From assembly GCA_036417435.1 (NCBI GenBank), contig CM070904.1:46631908-46695907 (forward strand): a DNA stretch of 64,000 nt, given 5' to 3'. This document shows, in pieces, positions 1-11,150 of the stretch. The stretch's first letter is position 1, and each line of letters begins with the position of its first letter. The translations under genes and the position numbers were made by a program. Under the pieces are notes generated by a model. It saw nothing but the letters and a program-made list of their open reading frames with translations, searched no databases and was not told where the DNA came from. The DNA is from Inia geoffrensis (Eukaryota; Chordata; Mammalia; Artiodactyla; Iniidae).

Positions 1-1349
1 TTCATAAGCCTCATTTTTAATACTATAGATTTGTTACAACAAGTAAAAACTACTTTAATTTTAGCGAAAGTACCAACTAGTGTCAGTGAAAAATGATTGC
101 AATTCAACTTTATGTATGTAGCTATCACGGCAAAGTAATTTTACAGAGTGTAGGTTTTTTGTTTTGTTTTGTTTTTGCTTGGAAGTCATTGGTTTTAAGC
201 CCTATGTTTAGAATGTACAGCGTATTGGTATAAAACAAACAAAAGGCCCTCAAACAAAAGTCCCAGTAAACCAAGTTGCAATTAGCTTCCACTCCTGGGA
301 AATATTCTAGCATATGTTGCTGGCCCTTGAAAAATTTACACCTTATGAGGAAAGGCAAGAAAATTCTGTCAAACAATTAAACTGATTGGAATTCCCAAGA
401 ATGTGAAAAAACAAAATGAGTCCTGTGTTAGAAAAGAATGGAAAATAGTTATGTATACAGCTGTAAACAGAAAGAGTAAAAGATTTGTGTGCCTTGTGTA
501 AATCAGTATTTTTTTTCTTTATAACAAATGTAATGCAAGTCAGGTAAAAACTTTTAGTACTGATTTATTCTTTAAAAAACTACACATTCTAGACTTGAAA
601 ATGTGTTTAATTAACCTCTAGAATAGCAGTAGAGTGGCACATTTGGTATTAATATTTTTGGATAAATTAGATGCTTGTTAAATCTTTGGATAAGTATACA
701 TTTGACAACTAAGTTGGTAAAGATAAAATATGGGTATGTTGCCATCAAATAATATAGAATATACCAAGAAGAGAGCAAATAATTCAGATTAAGAGTAAAA
801 CAGAAGTTGGCATTTAAAAGATTAAACTAGGATAATATTAATTGAAAGAAAATTATCCAACAAAATGAAAAGGGAAGACCCTGCTGTATGTTGCCCTTCC
901 TAAGTAAATATACTTCAAAGAGTTGTAAAAAAAAAAACTTAGAATACCTTAGGTTCTCAAGGAAATAAAATAAGCTTTCTGATTTAGAAGGCTATGTTTG
1001 GTAGATTTCTTTAAGAAAGAGAAAATACTATGGTTTACCCGTTTCCTATTCTAAATATTCCTGTGCCAACATGGGTTTTTATATTCACATGCTTTCATCT
1101 ATATAGAAATTATAGGAGGTGATGGATAAGTTTATGACATTGATTGGTATGATGGTTTCAATGTTTTATACTTATCTCCAGACACATCAAGTTGTATTTA
1201 TTAAACACCTATAGCTTTTTGTGTCTCAAAAAGATGAAAATGAATGAATCATAACTACTTTAAAAGGATCTGTACTTAGTGAATATATAATACCCCATGC
1301 AGTCGATAAATGCAGTATTATTATTTTAAAAAAGAAATGATAAGTTAAT
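1..1349. other. AT-rich single-copy stretch
   Basis: No gene, RNA gene or clear mobile element was recognised here. Short A and T runs are frequent, for example an A run near 927-937. Reading frames in this stretch are short and show no family resemblance. Confidence 0.6.
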
Positions 1350-1600
1350 TAAAGTAATGCTTCTCCAGTCTCATAGCACAGGGAGATCAGCTTGGTGCTT
1401 TGTGACCGGCTAGAAGGGTGGGATGGGGGGGTGGGAGGGAGGGAGGGAGACGCAAGAGGGAAGAGATATGGGGCTATATGTATGTGTATAACTGATTCAC
1501 TTTGTTATAAAGCAGAAACTAACACACCATTGTAAAGCACTTATACTCCAATAGAAACGTTAAAAAAATTAAAAATAAAAAAAATAAAGTAATGCTTCTC
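1350..1600 (+). mobile_element. 5'-truncated L1 (LINE-1) 3' end with target duplication
   Basis: A short L1 tail occupies 1366-1584. It shows the cetartiodactyl L1 3' UTR: a G-rich stretch with repeated 'ggga' units near 1425-1450, then 'gggaagagatatggggc', 'gattcactttgttataaag' and an A-rich tail. The 16-bp direct repeat TAAAGTAATGCTTCTC flanks it exactly at 1350-1365 and 1585-1600, so this is a complete insertion event that copied only about 220 bp of the element's end. No coding sequence is included. Confidence 0.93.
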
Positions 1601-2355
1601 AAGCTTTTCTATTAATAAATCCTAAAGAGAGAATAAAAACTCTGAAAGCTAGGGAGGGGTCAGAAATAAAGATAACAGACTTAGGGAGCTTCAGGATTTA
1701 GATGGTGTCTAGCACATGAGGTTGCTAAACATGAGGTTTAGCACATACAGCTTCTTGCCATTAAAGCAATAATTTTCATCACATATAAAAGAAGTGAGTC
1801 TCATACAGGTCGTGATCCTTACAATCAACTTGCTTATCCAATTCTTAAATTTCACTGTCACGGTGATTTTTGTTCCAATTTTTAAGAGTGTTCCTTTACA
1901 GCTGATGGTTGAGACTCTGGACCTTTGAATTAATGTGTGATTAATGAGTCATTTTTTATTAATAAGGTAAAAAAATGAATTTCCATTTACCTAATCAAAT
2001 TTTGATCATTTTCTATGAAGATAAATAACAAAATAACCCAGAAGTTAAAAACTTTGACTTAGTTAAGTATATACCTTCCAGTTGAAAAAAGTATTCCAGG
2101 TCACTTCCTATGAATTATAAATTTGGTTAAAAACTTTTTAAAAAGCCAAGGTATTTTTAAACTATTTATCATTTTTACTACTCTGTTGATCACACTGAAA
2201 ATAAATCATGAGCAAAATTATTCAAAACAAAATTATTCTCATTGAATGATATAGTGGCTGCAAGTGTGTTCAGAGTGTGTGGTAGCAGCCCTGCAGGGCT
2301 GCCTGTTATATTGATGTGTGTACAAGTCCCATTAGGTGCAAGCATCAATACCTTT
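1601..2355. other. AT-rich single-copy stretch
   Basis: No gene or recognisable repeat was found between the L1 tail and the CHR SINE. Confidence 0.5.
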
Positions 2356-2591
2356 AAAAAAAAACTGTCGGGCTTCCCTGGTGGCACAGTGGTTGAGAGT
2401 CCGCCTGCCGATGCAGGGGACACGGGTTCACGCCCCAGTGTGGGAAGATTCCCCATGCCGCGGAACGGCTAGGCCCGTGAGCCATGGCCACTGGGCCTGC
2501 GTGTCCGGAGCCTGTGCTCCACAACGGGAGAGGCCACAACAGTGAGAGGCCCGCGTACCACAAAAAAAAAAAAAAAAAAAAAAAAACTGTC
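2356..2591 (+). mobile_element. CHR-family tRNA-derived SINE
   Basis: The SINE body begins at 2370 with 'gggcttccctggtggc' and ends near 2563, followed by an A tail. The head keeps RNA polymerase III promoter-like boxes: an A-box resembling TGGCACAGTGG and a B-box resembling GGTTCACGCCC. The flanking direct repeat is an A run plus CTGTC (2356-2369 and 2578-2591), which marks insertion by L1 machinery. Short open frames across it, on both strands, are by-products of the SINE and are not genes. Confidence 0.95.
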
Positions 2592-3870
2592 CACAAAGAG
2601 GTGCAGATGTTATGTCAATAATTTACAAATATGTCTCTAGTAAAATATTAATCATCTTACATATTCTTCACCAACTACAAACCTTTATTTGATTTTCATT
2701 TTGCTCAAGATGTTACTACTCAGAAGTTTTCATCTTTGTGTAGACATTTCTGGTTTGTTTGGATGTGATTTCCTTTACATTTATGTGTTAAAATACAATC
2801 CTTACCCACACTGAGATCAGCACCTTTTCATTTGTATTGCCTATTTCTGAAAGGATTTCAGTATTTTTTAACATTCAGCTAATGGTGCTATTTAATTTGT
2901 TCATAATTTATTTTGGTGTGTAGTGTAACATGACTCACGTACTCAAACATTCAATAACATTTTGTGAATAATGTATCATTCTCTATGGTTTTATGATGCT
3001 TATATTTTTATTATATATTATCTTCTCTTTTTAATAAGTGCATTTCAGATATCAATTTAATTTCTTTGACATTGCACCCAATATTACTGTCATCACTATT
3101 GTAACCACATAATTTATTCTAATTACTGGAAGATCAAATCTCCTGGTCAGCTTTTCTTTTTTTAACCTATCTTTATATTGCTCTATTATCTACAGGCTAT
3201 TAGTATAATATGAAAACAATCTAATTTTGTTCTTTGCAAGTAACCTGGTTTACCTGCCTGTTTATATCTTTATTCTAGAATTTTTTTTTAAAAATCTTAT
3301 TTATTTTTCTACTAATTTACTAGCCACATTCAATATTTTAATGCATATTCAAGCTTAAGGTTATTTTTTAAAAAGTTCATGTCATTGATGATCACTTCAA
3401 GTTGTTTGTTTTCATCTTCAGTACATCTAACTTTCTGTAAAATTGTACCTCCCTATCTGTTTTTCATATGTATCATGTTTATCTCAAAATGTCTCCCTCT
3501 TGGTCTCTTTCCTCTGTATTAGAAATGGCAGAATTTTCCCTCTCCATTGTTGATACTTGGTTTCTGTTTGGTTTTGTGTTGTTTTTTTGCCGTGTAAATT
3601 CAGCTCTTTTCTGCCTCTAATAAATATTTTAGTAAATAATTCTGATCTAATGCACAGAGTTGCCCTGCCTTGTTTTCTTACCTTTTCCAGCCATATGCCC
3701 ATCTCACTCTATGTAAACCTTTAAAAAAATCAAATCTTTTTCTGGCCATATACATTCCAAGTTTTCTTTTATTGCAACACAGGTATGTTCCTACAGGTTC
3801 TGGTTTCTATAATAAATCTTTTTTCCCCCCACAGATTTTTCTCTGTATCTTTTTTTTTTCATAAGCTAAT
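2592..3870. other. AT-rich single-copy stretch
   Basis: No gene or confidently named repeat was seen. The sequence is T-rich on the plus strand, with several T runs. A strongly decayed element cannot be excluded by eye. Confidence 0.4.
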
Positions 3871-4346
3871 GGTCATCTTTTTTTTTTAAATTCATTTTAT
3901 TGAAGTATACCTGATTTACAGTGCTGTGTTAATTTCTACTGTACAGCAAAGGAATTCAGTTATACATATATATATATGTATACCTTCTTTTTCATCATGG
4001 GTTATCACAGGATATTGAATATAGTTCCCTATGCTATACAGTAGGACCTTGTTGTTTACCTTTTCCATATATAATAGTTTGCATCTGCTAATCCCAAACT
4101 CCCACTCTATCCCTCCCCCACACCCCTCCTCACCCTTGGCAACCACAAGTCTGTCCTCTATGTCTGTGAGTCTGTTTCTGTTTGGTAGATAAGTTCATTT
4201 GTGCCATATTTTAGATTCCACATATAAGTGATATCATATGATATTTGTCTTTCTCTGCCTGGCTTACTTCACTTAGTATGAAAATCTTGAGGCCCATCTA
4301 TGTTGCTGCAAATGGCATTATTTCATTCTTTTTATGACTAATATTC

Positions 4347-4419
<73 letters not shown>

Positions 4420-4678
4420 ACATCTTTATCCATTCATCTGTCAATGGACATTTAGGTTGTTCCCATGTCTTAGCTATTGTGAATAGTGCTGCTATGAACA
4501 TTGGGGTGCATGTGTCTTTTCGAATTATAGTTTTGTCCAGATATATGCCTAGGAATGGGATTGCTGGATCATATGGCAATACTATTTTTAGTTTTTTAAG
4601 GAACCACCATGCTCTTTTCCATAGTGGCTGCACCAATTTACATCCCCATCAACAGTGTAGGAGGGTTAACAGGCATCT
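3871..4678 (-). mobile_element. L1 3' fragment (ORF2 end plus 3' UTR), minus strand
   Basis: Reading the minus strand, this is the last part of L1 ORF2 followed by the 3' UTR and a poly-A tail, seen as the T run at 3878-3887. The minus-strand frame 4636-4298 carries ORF2 C-terminal residues such as '[13 protein letters not shown]' and '[12 protein letters not shown]'. It then runs into an Ile-Tyr run coded by the TA tract. The flanks share an imperfect CATCTTTT-containing repeat (about 3871 and 4671) that may be the target duplication. The element is 5'-truncated and inactive. Confidence 0.9.
4350..4417. repeat. (TA)n microsatellite inside L1 fragment
   Basis: About 33 uninterrupted TA units lie inside the old ORF2 tail. 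The normal L1 sequence has only a short TA-rich stretch here, so the tract expanded after insertion. It should be highly variable between individuals. Confidence 0.97.
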
Positions 4679-4744
4679 TTTGATTTAAAATTATTTACAA
4701 AAATAGACAGCCGGTCAGCAGGTTGTAGTTTTCTGACCCTTGTC

Positions 4745-4875
4745 TCTTGTTCAGGAGACACTCTCTGAAAAACACAAACCAGTCAAAAATTAGGCAAGAT
4801 CTGAACAGGCACTATGTAGAAGATAATGTGCCATTAGCCAGTAAATATACAAACAGCTCAATCTCTCAAGTCACC
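4745..4875 (+). mobile_element. Decayed L1 ORF2 fragment, plus strand
   Basis: The plus strand resembles a short piece of L1 ORF2: 'aaaccagtcaaaaattaggc', then 'gatctgaacaggcac' and an ATGTGCCATTAGCCA-like block. This matches the ORF2 region that normally reads [14 protein letters not shown], followed by a QMA...HMKRC stretch. Several stops interrupt it. It is much older than the neighbouring L1 copies, and the assignment rests on eye alignment only. Confidence 0.45.
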
Positions 4876-5305
4876 AGTGAGTTTGTGATCAAACTCCCTC
4901 CCTGACAGCCCAGGAGGCCTTCAGGTACTTCTCCTAACAGGGCAGGAGGCCGCCATGCAAATGACATCAGTGATGAGAGCATTTTGGGGCAGGCCTCCCT
5001 ACCCAGAACGAGGGGGCCATCCCTGTCTACTCTTTATCTACATTGAGAGTATTCAGGACCCTCCTTGGAGTCCTCAGATACACGTAAAAACTGTATATCC
5101 TGCTGTTTAGGAAGTAAGGGAGGCAAGACCGCATCTGGTGAAATCACTGATACGATGCAGAAAAAATTTCCAGACCATCCTTCCTGAAGGTTAAATTCTT
5201 TCTTCATGAGAGGAGGATTGGACAATGGGATCGCAGAGCAGAGGCAGAGATTTCCAAAGTCCTTTCTGCTTGGTCAGCTGTAATATGCGTCCTCTGAACA
5301 TTGCT
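4876..5305. other. Unassigned stretch between L1 copies
   Basis: A moderately GC-rich segment compared with its surroundings. I did not recognise a gene or a repeat family. The small open frames are not supported by any domain. Confidence 0.4.
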
Positions 5306-5692
5306 GATCTCAAACATTTTATTTATTTATTTTTTTAAATAGATCTATATTGGAGTATAATTGCTTCACAATACTGTGCTAGTTTCAGTTGTACACCAAA
5401 GTGAATCAGCCATATGCATACATATGTCCCTATATCCCCTCCTCTTGAGCCTCCCTCCCACCTTCCCTATCCCACTCCTCTAGGTGGTCACAAAGCACCG
5501 AGCTGATCTCCCTGTGCTATGCTGCTGCTTCCCACCAGCCAACTATTTTATATTCAGTATTGTATGTATATCAATGTTACTCTCATTTGCCCCAGCTTCC
5601 CTCTCCTACCGCATGTCCTCAAGTCCATTCTCTTTGTCTACGCCTTTATTCCTGCCCTGCCACTAGGTTCATCAGTACCATTTTTTTTTTTT

Positions 5693-8600
5693 TTAGATTC
5701 CATATATATGCGATAGAATACGGTATTTGTTTTTCTCCTTCTGACTTACTTCACTCTGTATGACAGACTCTAGGTCCATCCATCTCACTACAAATAACTC
5801 AATTTCGTTTCTCATTGTATATATGTGCCACATCTTCTTTATCCATTCATCTGTCGATGGACATTTAGGTTGGTTCCATGTCCTGGCTATTGTAAATAGT
5901 GCTGCAATGAATATTGTGGTACATGACTCTTTTTGAATTATGGTTTTCTCAGGGTATATGCCCAGTACTGGGATTACTGGGTCATATGGTAGTTCTATTT
6001 TTAGTTTTTTTAAGGGATCGCCATACTGTTTTCCATAGTGGTTGTATCAATTTACATTCCCACCAACAGTGCAGGAATGTTCCCTTTTCACCACACCCTT
6101 TCCAGCATTTATTGTTTCTAGATTTTTTGATAATAGCCATTCTGACCACCGTGAGGTGATACCTCATTGTAGTATTGATTTGCATTTCTCTAATAATTAG
6201 TGATGTTGAGCATCTTTTCATGTGCCTCTTGGCCATCTGTATGTTTTCCTTGGTCAAATGTCTATTTAGATCTTCCGCCCAGTTCTTAATTGGATTGTTT
6301 GTTTTTTCGATATTGAGCTCCATGAGTTGTTTGTATATTTTGGAGATTAATCCTTTGTTTGTTGTTTCATTTGCAAATATTTTCTCCCATTCTGAGGGTT
6401 GTTGTTTTGTCTTGTTTATGGTTTCCTTTGCTGTCCAAAAGCTTTTAATTAAGTCCCATTTGTTTATTTTTGTATTTATTTCCATTACTCTAGGAGGGGG
6501 GGTCAAAAAAGATCTTGCTGGGTTTATGTCAAAGAGTGTTTTTCCTATGTTTTCCTCTAAGAGTTTTATAGTGTCCAATCTTACATTTAGGTCCTTAATC
6601 CATTTGGAGTTTATTTTTGTGTATGGTGTTAGGTAGTGTTCTAATTTCATTCTTTTACATGTAGCTGTCCAGTTTTCCCAGCACCACTTATTGAAGAGGC
6701 TATCTTTTCTCCATTGTATGTTCTTGCCTCCCTTGTCATAAATTAGGTGTCCATATGTGCATGGGTTTATCTCTGGGTATTCTATCCTGTACCATTGATC
6801 TATATTTCTGTTTTTGTGCCAGTACTCTACTGTCTTGATTACTGTAGATTTGTGGTATAGTTTGAAGTCAGGGAGACTGATTCCTCCAACTCTGTTTTTC
6901 TTTCTCAAGATTGCTTTGGCTATTCAAGGCCTTTTGTGTTTCCATACAGATTGTGAAATTTTTTGTTCTAGTTCTGTGAAAAATGCCACTGGCAGTTTGA
7001 TAGGGATTGCATTGAATTTGTAGATTGCTTTGGGTAGTAGAGTCATTTTCACAATATTGATACTTCCAATCCAGGAACATGGTATATTTCTCCATCTGTT
7101 TATATCATCTTTGATTTCTTTCATCAGTGTTTTATAGTCTTCTGCGTACAAGTCTTTCACCTCCTTATGCAGGTTTATTCCTAGGTATTTTATTCTTTTT
7201 GTTGTGATGGTAAATGGGAGTGTTTCCTTAATTTCTCTCCCTGATTTTTCATTGTTGCTGTATAGGAATGCCAGAGATTTCTGTGCATTTATTTTGTATC
7301 CTGCAACCTTACTAAATTCACTGATTAGTTCTAGTAGTTTTCTGGTGGCATCATTAGGATTTTCTATATATAGTATATGTCATCCACAAACAGTGACAGC
7401 TTTACTTCTTCTTTTCCAATTTGTATTCCTTTTATTTCTCTTTCTTCTCTGATTGCCGTGGCTAGGACTTGCAAAACTGTTGAATAAGAGTGGCGAGAGT
7501 GGACATCCCTTGTCTTGTTCCTGATCTTAGTGGAAATGCCTTCAGTTTTTCACCATTGAGTATGATGCTTGCTGTGGGTTTGTCATATATGGCCTTTATT
7601 ATGTTGAGGTAGGTTCCCTCTATGCCCATTTTCTGGAGTGTGGGTGTTGAATTTTGTCAAAAGGTTTTTCTGCATCTATTGAGATGATCATATGGTTTTT
7701 ATTCCTTAATTTGTTAATGTGGTGTATCACATTGATTGATTTGCATATGTTGAAGAATCCTTGCATCCCTGGGATAAACCCCACTTGATCATGGTGTATG
7801 ATCCTTTTAATGTGTTGTTGGATTCTGTTTGTGAGTATTTCGTTCAGGATTTTTGCGTCTATGTTCATCAGTGATATTGGTCTGTGATTTTCTTTTTTTG
7901 TGATATCTTTTCCTGGTTTTGGTATCAGGGTGATGGTGGCTTTGTAGAATGAATTTGGAAGTGTTTCTCCCTCTGCAAATTTTTGGAACAGTTTCAAAAG
8001 GATTGGTGTTAGCTCTTCTCTAAATGTTTGATAGAATTCACCTGTGAAGCCATCTGGTCCTTGACTTTTATTTGTTGGAAGATTTTTAATTACGGTTTCA
8101 ATTTCATTACTTGTGATAGGTCTGTTTATATTTTCTAATTCTTCCTGGCTCAGTCTTGGAAAATTGTACCTTTCCAAGAATTTTCCCATTTCTTCATGGT
8201 TGTACATTTTTTAAGCATATAGTTGTTTGTAGTAGTCTCTTATAATCCTTTGTATTTCTGCAGTGTCAATTATGATTTCTCCTTTTTTATTTCTAATTTT
8301 ATTGATTTTTGTCCTCTGCCTTTTTTTCTTGATGAGTCTGGCTAAGGGTTTATCAATTTTGTTTATCTTCTTAAAGAACCAGCTTTTAGTTTTATTGATC
8401 TTTGCTATTGTTTTCTTTGTTTCCTTTCCTTCTTTGTCTCTTGTCTTTATTTTAAAGTCTGTTTTATCAGATACCAGTATTGCTACTCCAGCTTTCTTTT
8501 GATTTCCATTTGCATGAAATATCTTTTTCCATCCCTTCATCTTCAGTCTGTATGTGTCCCTAGGTCTGAAGTGGGTTTCTTTTAGACAGCATATATATGG

Positions 8601-8702
8601 GTCTTGTTTGTGTATCCATTCAACGAGTCTGTGTCTTTTGGTTGGGGCATTTAATCCATTTACATTCAAGGTAATTATCGATATGTATGTTCCTATTACC
8701 AT
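5693..8702 (-). pseudogene. L1 ORF2 (endonuclease-reverse transcriptase), broken
   Basis: Intact ORF2p nicks target DNA and reverse-transcribes L1 RNA at the nick. This copy starts with ATG at 8702-8700 (MVIGTYIS) and ends at TAA 5695-5693. Endonuclease residues N in 'LNVNGLN' and E in 'KETHF' remain, but translation jumps from 'DKEG' to 'ETKKT' near 8421-8429. About 255 residues are lost by comparison with human ORF2p (roughly 96-350), including catalytic D145, N147, D205 and H230. The fingers and palm follow (8207-7620), with a frameshift after 'FDKIQHP'. The FADD-type catalytic box near 7385 reads FVDD and is followed by another frameshift and stop. The thumb and C-terminus continue in pieces; 6908-5982 is a 308-residue open block with the cysteine-rich motif '[18 protein letters not shown]'. 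Confidence 0.95.
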
Positions 8703-8760
8703 TTTCTTAATTGTTTTGGGTTTGTTTTTGTGGGTCTTTTTCTTCTCTTGTGTTTCCTGC

Positions 8761-9665
8761 CTAGAGAAGTTTTTTTAGCATTTGTTGTAAAGCTGGTTTG
8801 GTGGTGCTGAATTCTCTGAGCTTTTGCTTGTCTGAAAAACTTTTGAGTTCTCCACTGAATCTGAATGAGATCCTTGCTGGGTAGAGTAATCTTGGTTGTA
8901 GGTTTTTCTCTTTCATCACTTTAAGTATATCCTGCCACTCCCTTCTGGCCTGCAGAATTTCTGCTGAAAACTCAGCTGATAACCTTATGGGGATTCCTTT
9001 ATATGTTATTTTTTGTTTTTCCCTTGCTGCTTTCAATACTTTTTTTTTAATTTAATTTTTGTTAGTTTGATTAATATGTGTCTTGGTGTGTTTTACCTCG
9101 GGTTTATCCTGTATGGGACTCTCTGTGCTTCCTGGACTTTGGTTACTATTTCCTTTCCCATGTTAGGGAATTTTTTGACTATAATTTGTTCAAATACTTT
9201 CTCAGACCCTTTCTTTGTTTCTTCTTCTTCTGAGCCCCTATAATTTGGATGTTGGTGCATTTAGTGTTATCGCAGAGGTCTCTGAGATTGTCTTCTTTTC
9301 ATTTTTTTTTTTTATTCTCCTCCTCGACAGTTATTTCCACCATTCTGTCTTCCAGCTCACTTATTCTGCCTCAGTTTTTCTGCCTCAGTCATTCTGTTAT
9401 TGATTCCTTCTAGTGTATTTTTCATTTCATTTATTGTTTTGTTCATCTCTGTTTGTTTGTTCTTTAGTTCTTCTAGAACTTTGTTAAACATTTCTTGTAT
9501 TTTCTCAATCCATGCCAGCATTCTATTTACGAGATTCTGAGTCATCTTTACTATCATTACACTGAACTCTTTTTCAGGTAGATTGCCTATTTCCTCTTCA
9601 TTTATTTTGTCTTGTAGGCTTTTACCTTGCTCCGTCACCTATGACATATTTTTTTGCCATCTCAT
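8761..9665 (-). pseudogene. L1 ORF1 (RNA-binding protein), broken
   Basis: Intact ORF1p is a trimeric RNA-binding chaperone that coats L1 RNA. The likely start is ATG at 9665-9663, just after an A run. Codon 9 is a TAG stop (9641-9639). The following block (9638-9357) reads VTEQGKSLQDKINEEEIG and then heptad-like Lys/Glu/Leu/Met residues typical of the coiled coil. The central RNA-recognition part (about 9356-9037) is broken by stops and indels. The C-terminal domain is readable at 9036-8761, with '[18 protein letters not shown]' before TAG. Order and spacing to ORF2 are normal for L1. Confidence 0.9.
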
Positions 9666-9829
9666 TTTTTTTTTTTTTTTAATGAGTGGGACTGTGTTCC
9701 TGTCTTATTGGTTGTTTGGCCTGAGGCTTCCAACAATGGAGTTTGTAGGCTGTTGGGTAGAGTTGGGTCTTGGTGCTGAGATGAGGCCCTCCATGACATC
9801 TCATTCCAATGAATAGTCCCTGGAGTCTG

Positions 9830-9930
9830 AGGTTCTCTGTTAGTCCAGTGGTTCCGACAGAGCTCCCACCTCAGGAGCTTTGGCCCGACCCCTGGCTCAT
9901 GAGCCAAGATCCCGCAAGCCGCATGAGGTG

Positions 9931-9957
<27 letters not shown>
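9830..9957 (+). mobile_element. SINE-like segment inside the L1 5' UTR
   Basis: The plus strand reads 'agtccagtggtt' and later 'agatcccgcaagccgc', ending in a gcatgaggtggc-like stretch and an A run (9932-9951). These are landmarks of the short tRNA-derived CHR-1-like SINEs, in the same order, ending in an A tail. The middle part is poorly conserved. It may be an old SINE inserted antisense in the L1 leader or a sequence inherited by the whole L1 subfamily. No target duplication is evident. Confidence 0.45.
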
Positions 9958-9962
<5 letters not shown>

Positions 9963-10244
9963 ACAATAACAAAGTAAAAAATAAAATTAGACTAGGAAAC
10001 TAACAGATATGTTAGAGAGTATATAAAAATAAGAATATAGATGAATCAACAACCGGAAGATACAACAGTACCACAGTAGTAAAAAAGAGGAGGGAAAAGA
10101 GAAAATGAAAAGAAAGAAAGGAAAGAAAAAGAAAAAAAAAGAAAAAAAAAGGGGGAAAAGGCCTTGGCTGTGGAGGGCGGGGCCTAAGCAAGGGCAAGGG
10201 TTGGGTGGTGGGCAGGGCCTATGCTCAGGACCCACAGGGCTCGA

Positions 10245-10640
10245 AAAGGGCCTGGGGGCTTTGGGGGGTGGGACTTTGGCTCAAGGAACAGGAAGGGCCT
10301 AGGTTTGCCCCCACCCCTGGTCTCAGAGGCAGGGGACCTCACCTGGGAGCCCAGCAGGCTTCCTGGGCTCGAGTGGGCAGGGCAAAAGCTCTCCGTTCTT
10401 CTCCTGCTCCTCCCAGAGGGCCACTCCCACCTGCCTCTCCTGATCTACCGGACCTCCCTCCCTTGCCCCTAAGGACCCATGCGGCCTGGAGGGGGTTTTG
10501 GAGGAGGGGTACTGGCCTGGGAGCTCAGCAGGCTCCCCGGGCTGGGTGGGCCAGGCGATCGCCCTCTGCTCCTCTCCTGCTCCTCCCAGAGGCCCCTCTC
10601 GCCTGCCTCTCCTGATCTCCCCAGGCTCAGGGGCGCCGAT
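10245..10640 (-). repeat. Two tandem units in the L1 5' UTR
   Basis: A core of about 110 bp occurs twice with an offset of 174 bp: from 'cctgggagcccagcaggct' at 10342 and from 'cctgggagctcagcaggct' at 10516. Both continue with 'tctcctgctcctcccagag' and 'cctgcctctcctgatct'. Weaker similarity extends upstream ('ggcctgggggctttggggg' versus 'ggcctggagggggttttgg'). The arrangement resembles the monomer-type 5' UTRs known from rodent L1, although the units differ in length and sequence. Confidence 0.75.
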
Positions 10641-10750
10641 CCTGTCTGGCTTCCACTTCTTCTCCCCCCTCTGTCCCCCCACATCCTACTGGTTCACTTG
10701 GGGGTTCCTCCCATCTCCTTGGGCATCAGGGTCCCCCCTTTGTATCTTTT

Positions 10751-11150
10751 AAGCATTGCACTCTTCTTCTAGGTTGTAGACTCTTTTTACAGAACCCAAG
10801 TTTTCATACATTTTTCTTACAGTTTTTTACAACTTCAGCTCCACTTGAGTGCTGACAGACTCTCTCTTGCCTTAAAGTTGAGGAAACTTAGATATGTCAA
10901 ACATTCTTTTCTATTATATGTTCTGCTAATTATAAGGAGATGGATTTATTCATGAGAATTTCAAAAATGTTTTTAGTTCTTCATTTACTCGAACGTGGGC
11001 ATGCATCTGTAATTCTCTGGAAGAATGAACCATTTCTTGGGTTCCTTTTAATCAGCAATTACTGTTAATTTTGCTTATCAAGTAAAATTTCTCCTTTTCT
11101 TGTGCTGGACCCATTGCCTCCTTACAAACTGATGGTGTCAGGAGGAGGCA
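10751..11150. other. Single-copy flank of the L1
   Basis: AT-rich sequence without a recognised gene or repeat, apart from the first copy of the 27-bp direct repeat at 11018-11044. Confidence 0.5.
11018..11044 (+). repeat. 27-bp direct repeat, copy 1
   Basis: The 27 bases starting TGGAAGAATGAACC and ending TTCTTGGGTTC recur exactly at 12488-12514. They do not belong to a repeat family that I recognise. Confidence 0.9.

Larger units (their letters stand above)
5310..10750 (-). mobile_element. Near full-length L1 retrotransposon, inactive
   Basis: On the minus strand the order is 5' UTR (about 10750-9666), ORF1 (9665-8761), a 57-bp spacer, ORF2 (8702-5693), 3' UTR and an A-rich tail at about 5310-5335. 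The 3' UTR is the cetartiodactyl type, like the tail at 1366-1584. The element is about 5.4 kb; the shortfall against an intact L1 is mostly one large deletion in ORF2. ORF1 has an early stop, and ORF2 has a deletion and several frameshifts, so it cannot move on its own. No convincing target duplication was found at its ends. Confidence 0.95.
9666..10750 (-). promoter_or_regulatory. L1 5' UTR (promoter region), degraded
   Basis: Upstream of ORF1 on the minus strand lies about 1.1 kb expected to have held the L1 internal promoter. The part from about 10155 to 10745 is strikingly GC-rich in an AT-rich window and contains CpG sites. A purine-rich low-complexity stretch (10085-10155) separates it from the ORF1-proximal part. 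Promoter function is inferred from position and family; no initiation site can be read directly. The outer end is placed near 10745, where GC-rich sequence gives way to AT-rich flank. Confidence 0.7.

Noticed and set aside
4690..5300. Possible endogenous retrovirus piece
   Set aside because: I considered this because the GC content and style differ from the flanks. Only an old L1 ORF2 scrap could be supported at 4745-4875; no retroviral motif was readable.
5310..10750. Target duplication of the large L1
   Set aside because: The best candidate ('aacattgc' left of the tail, 'agcattgc' after the 5' end) is short, imperfect and not adjacent to the element ends.
10205..10772. Several Pro/Gly/Leu-rich frames of 70-136 codons
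   Set aside because: They lie in the GC-rich L1 5' UTR, where stops are rare on both strands; none has a domain.
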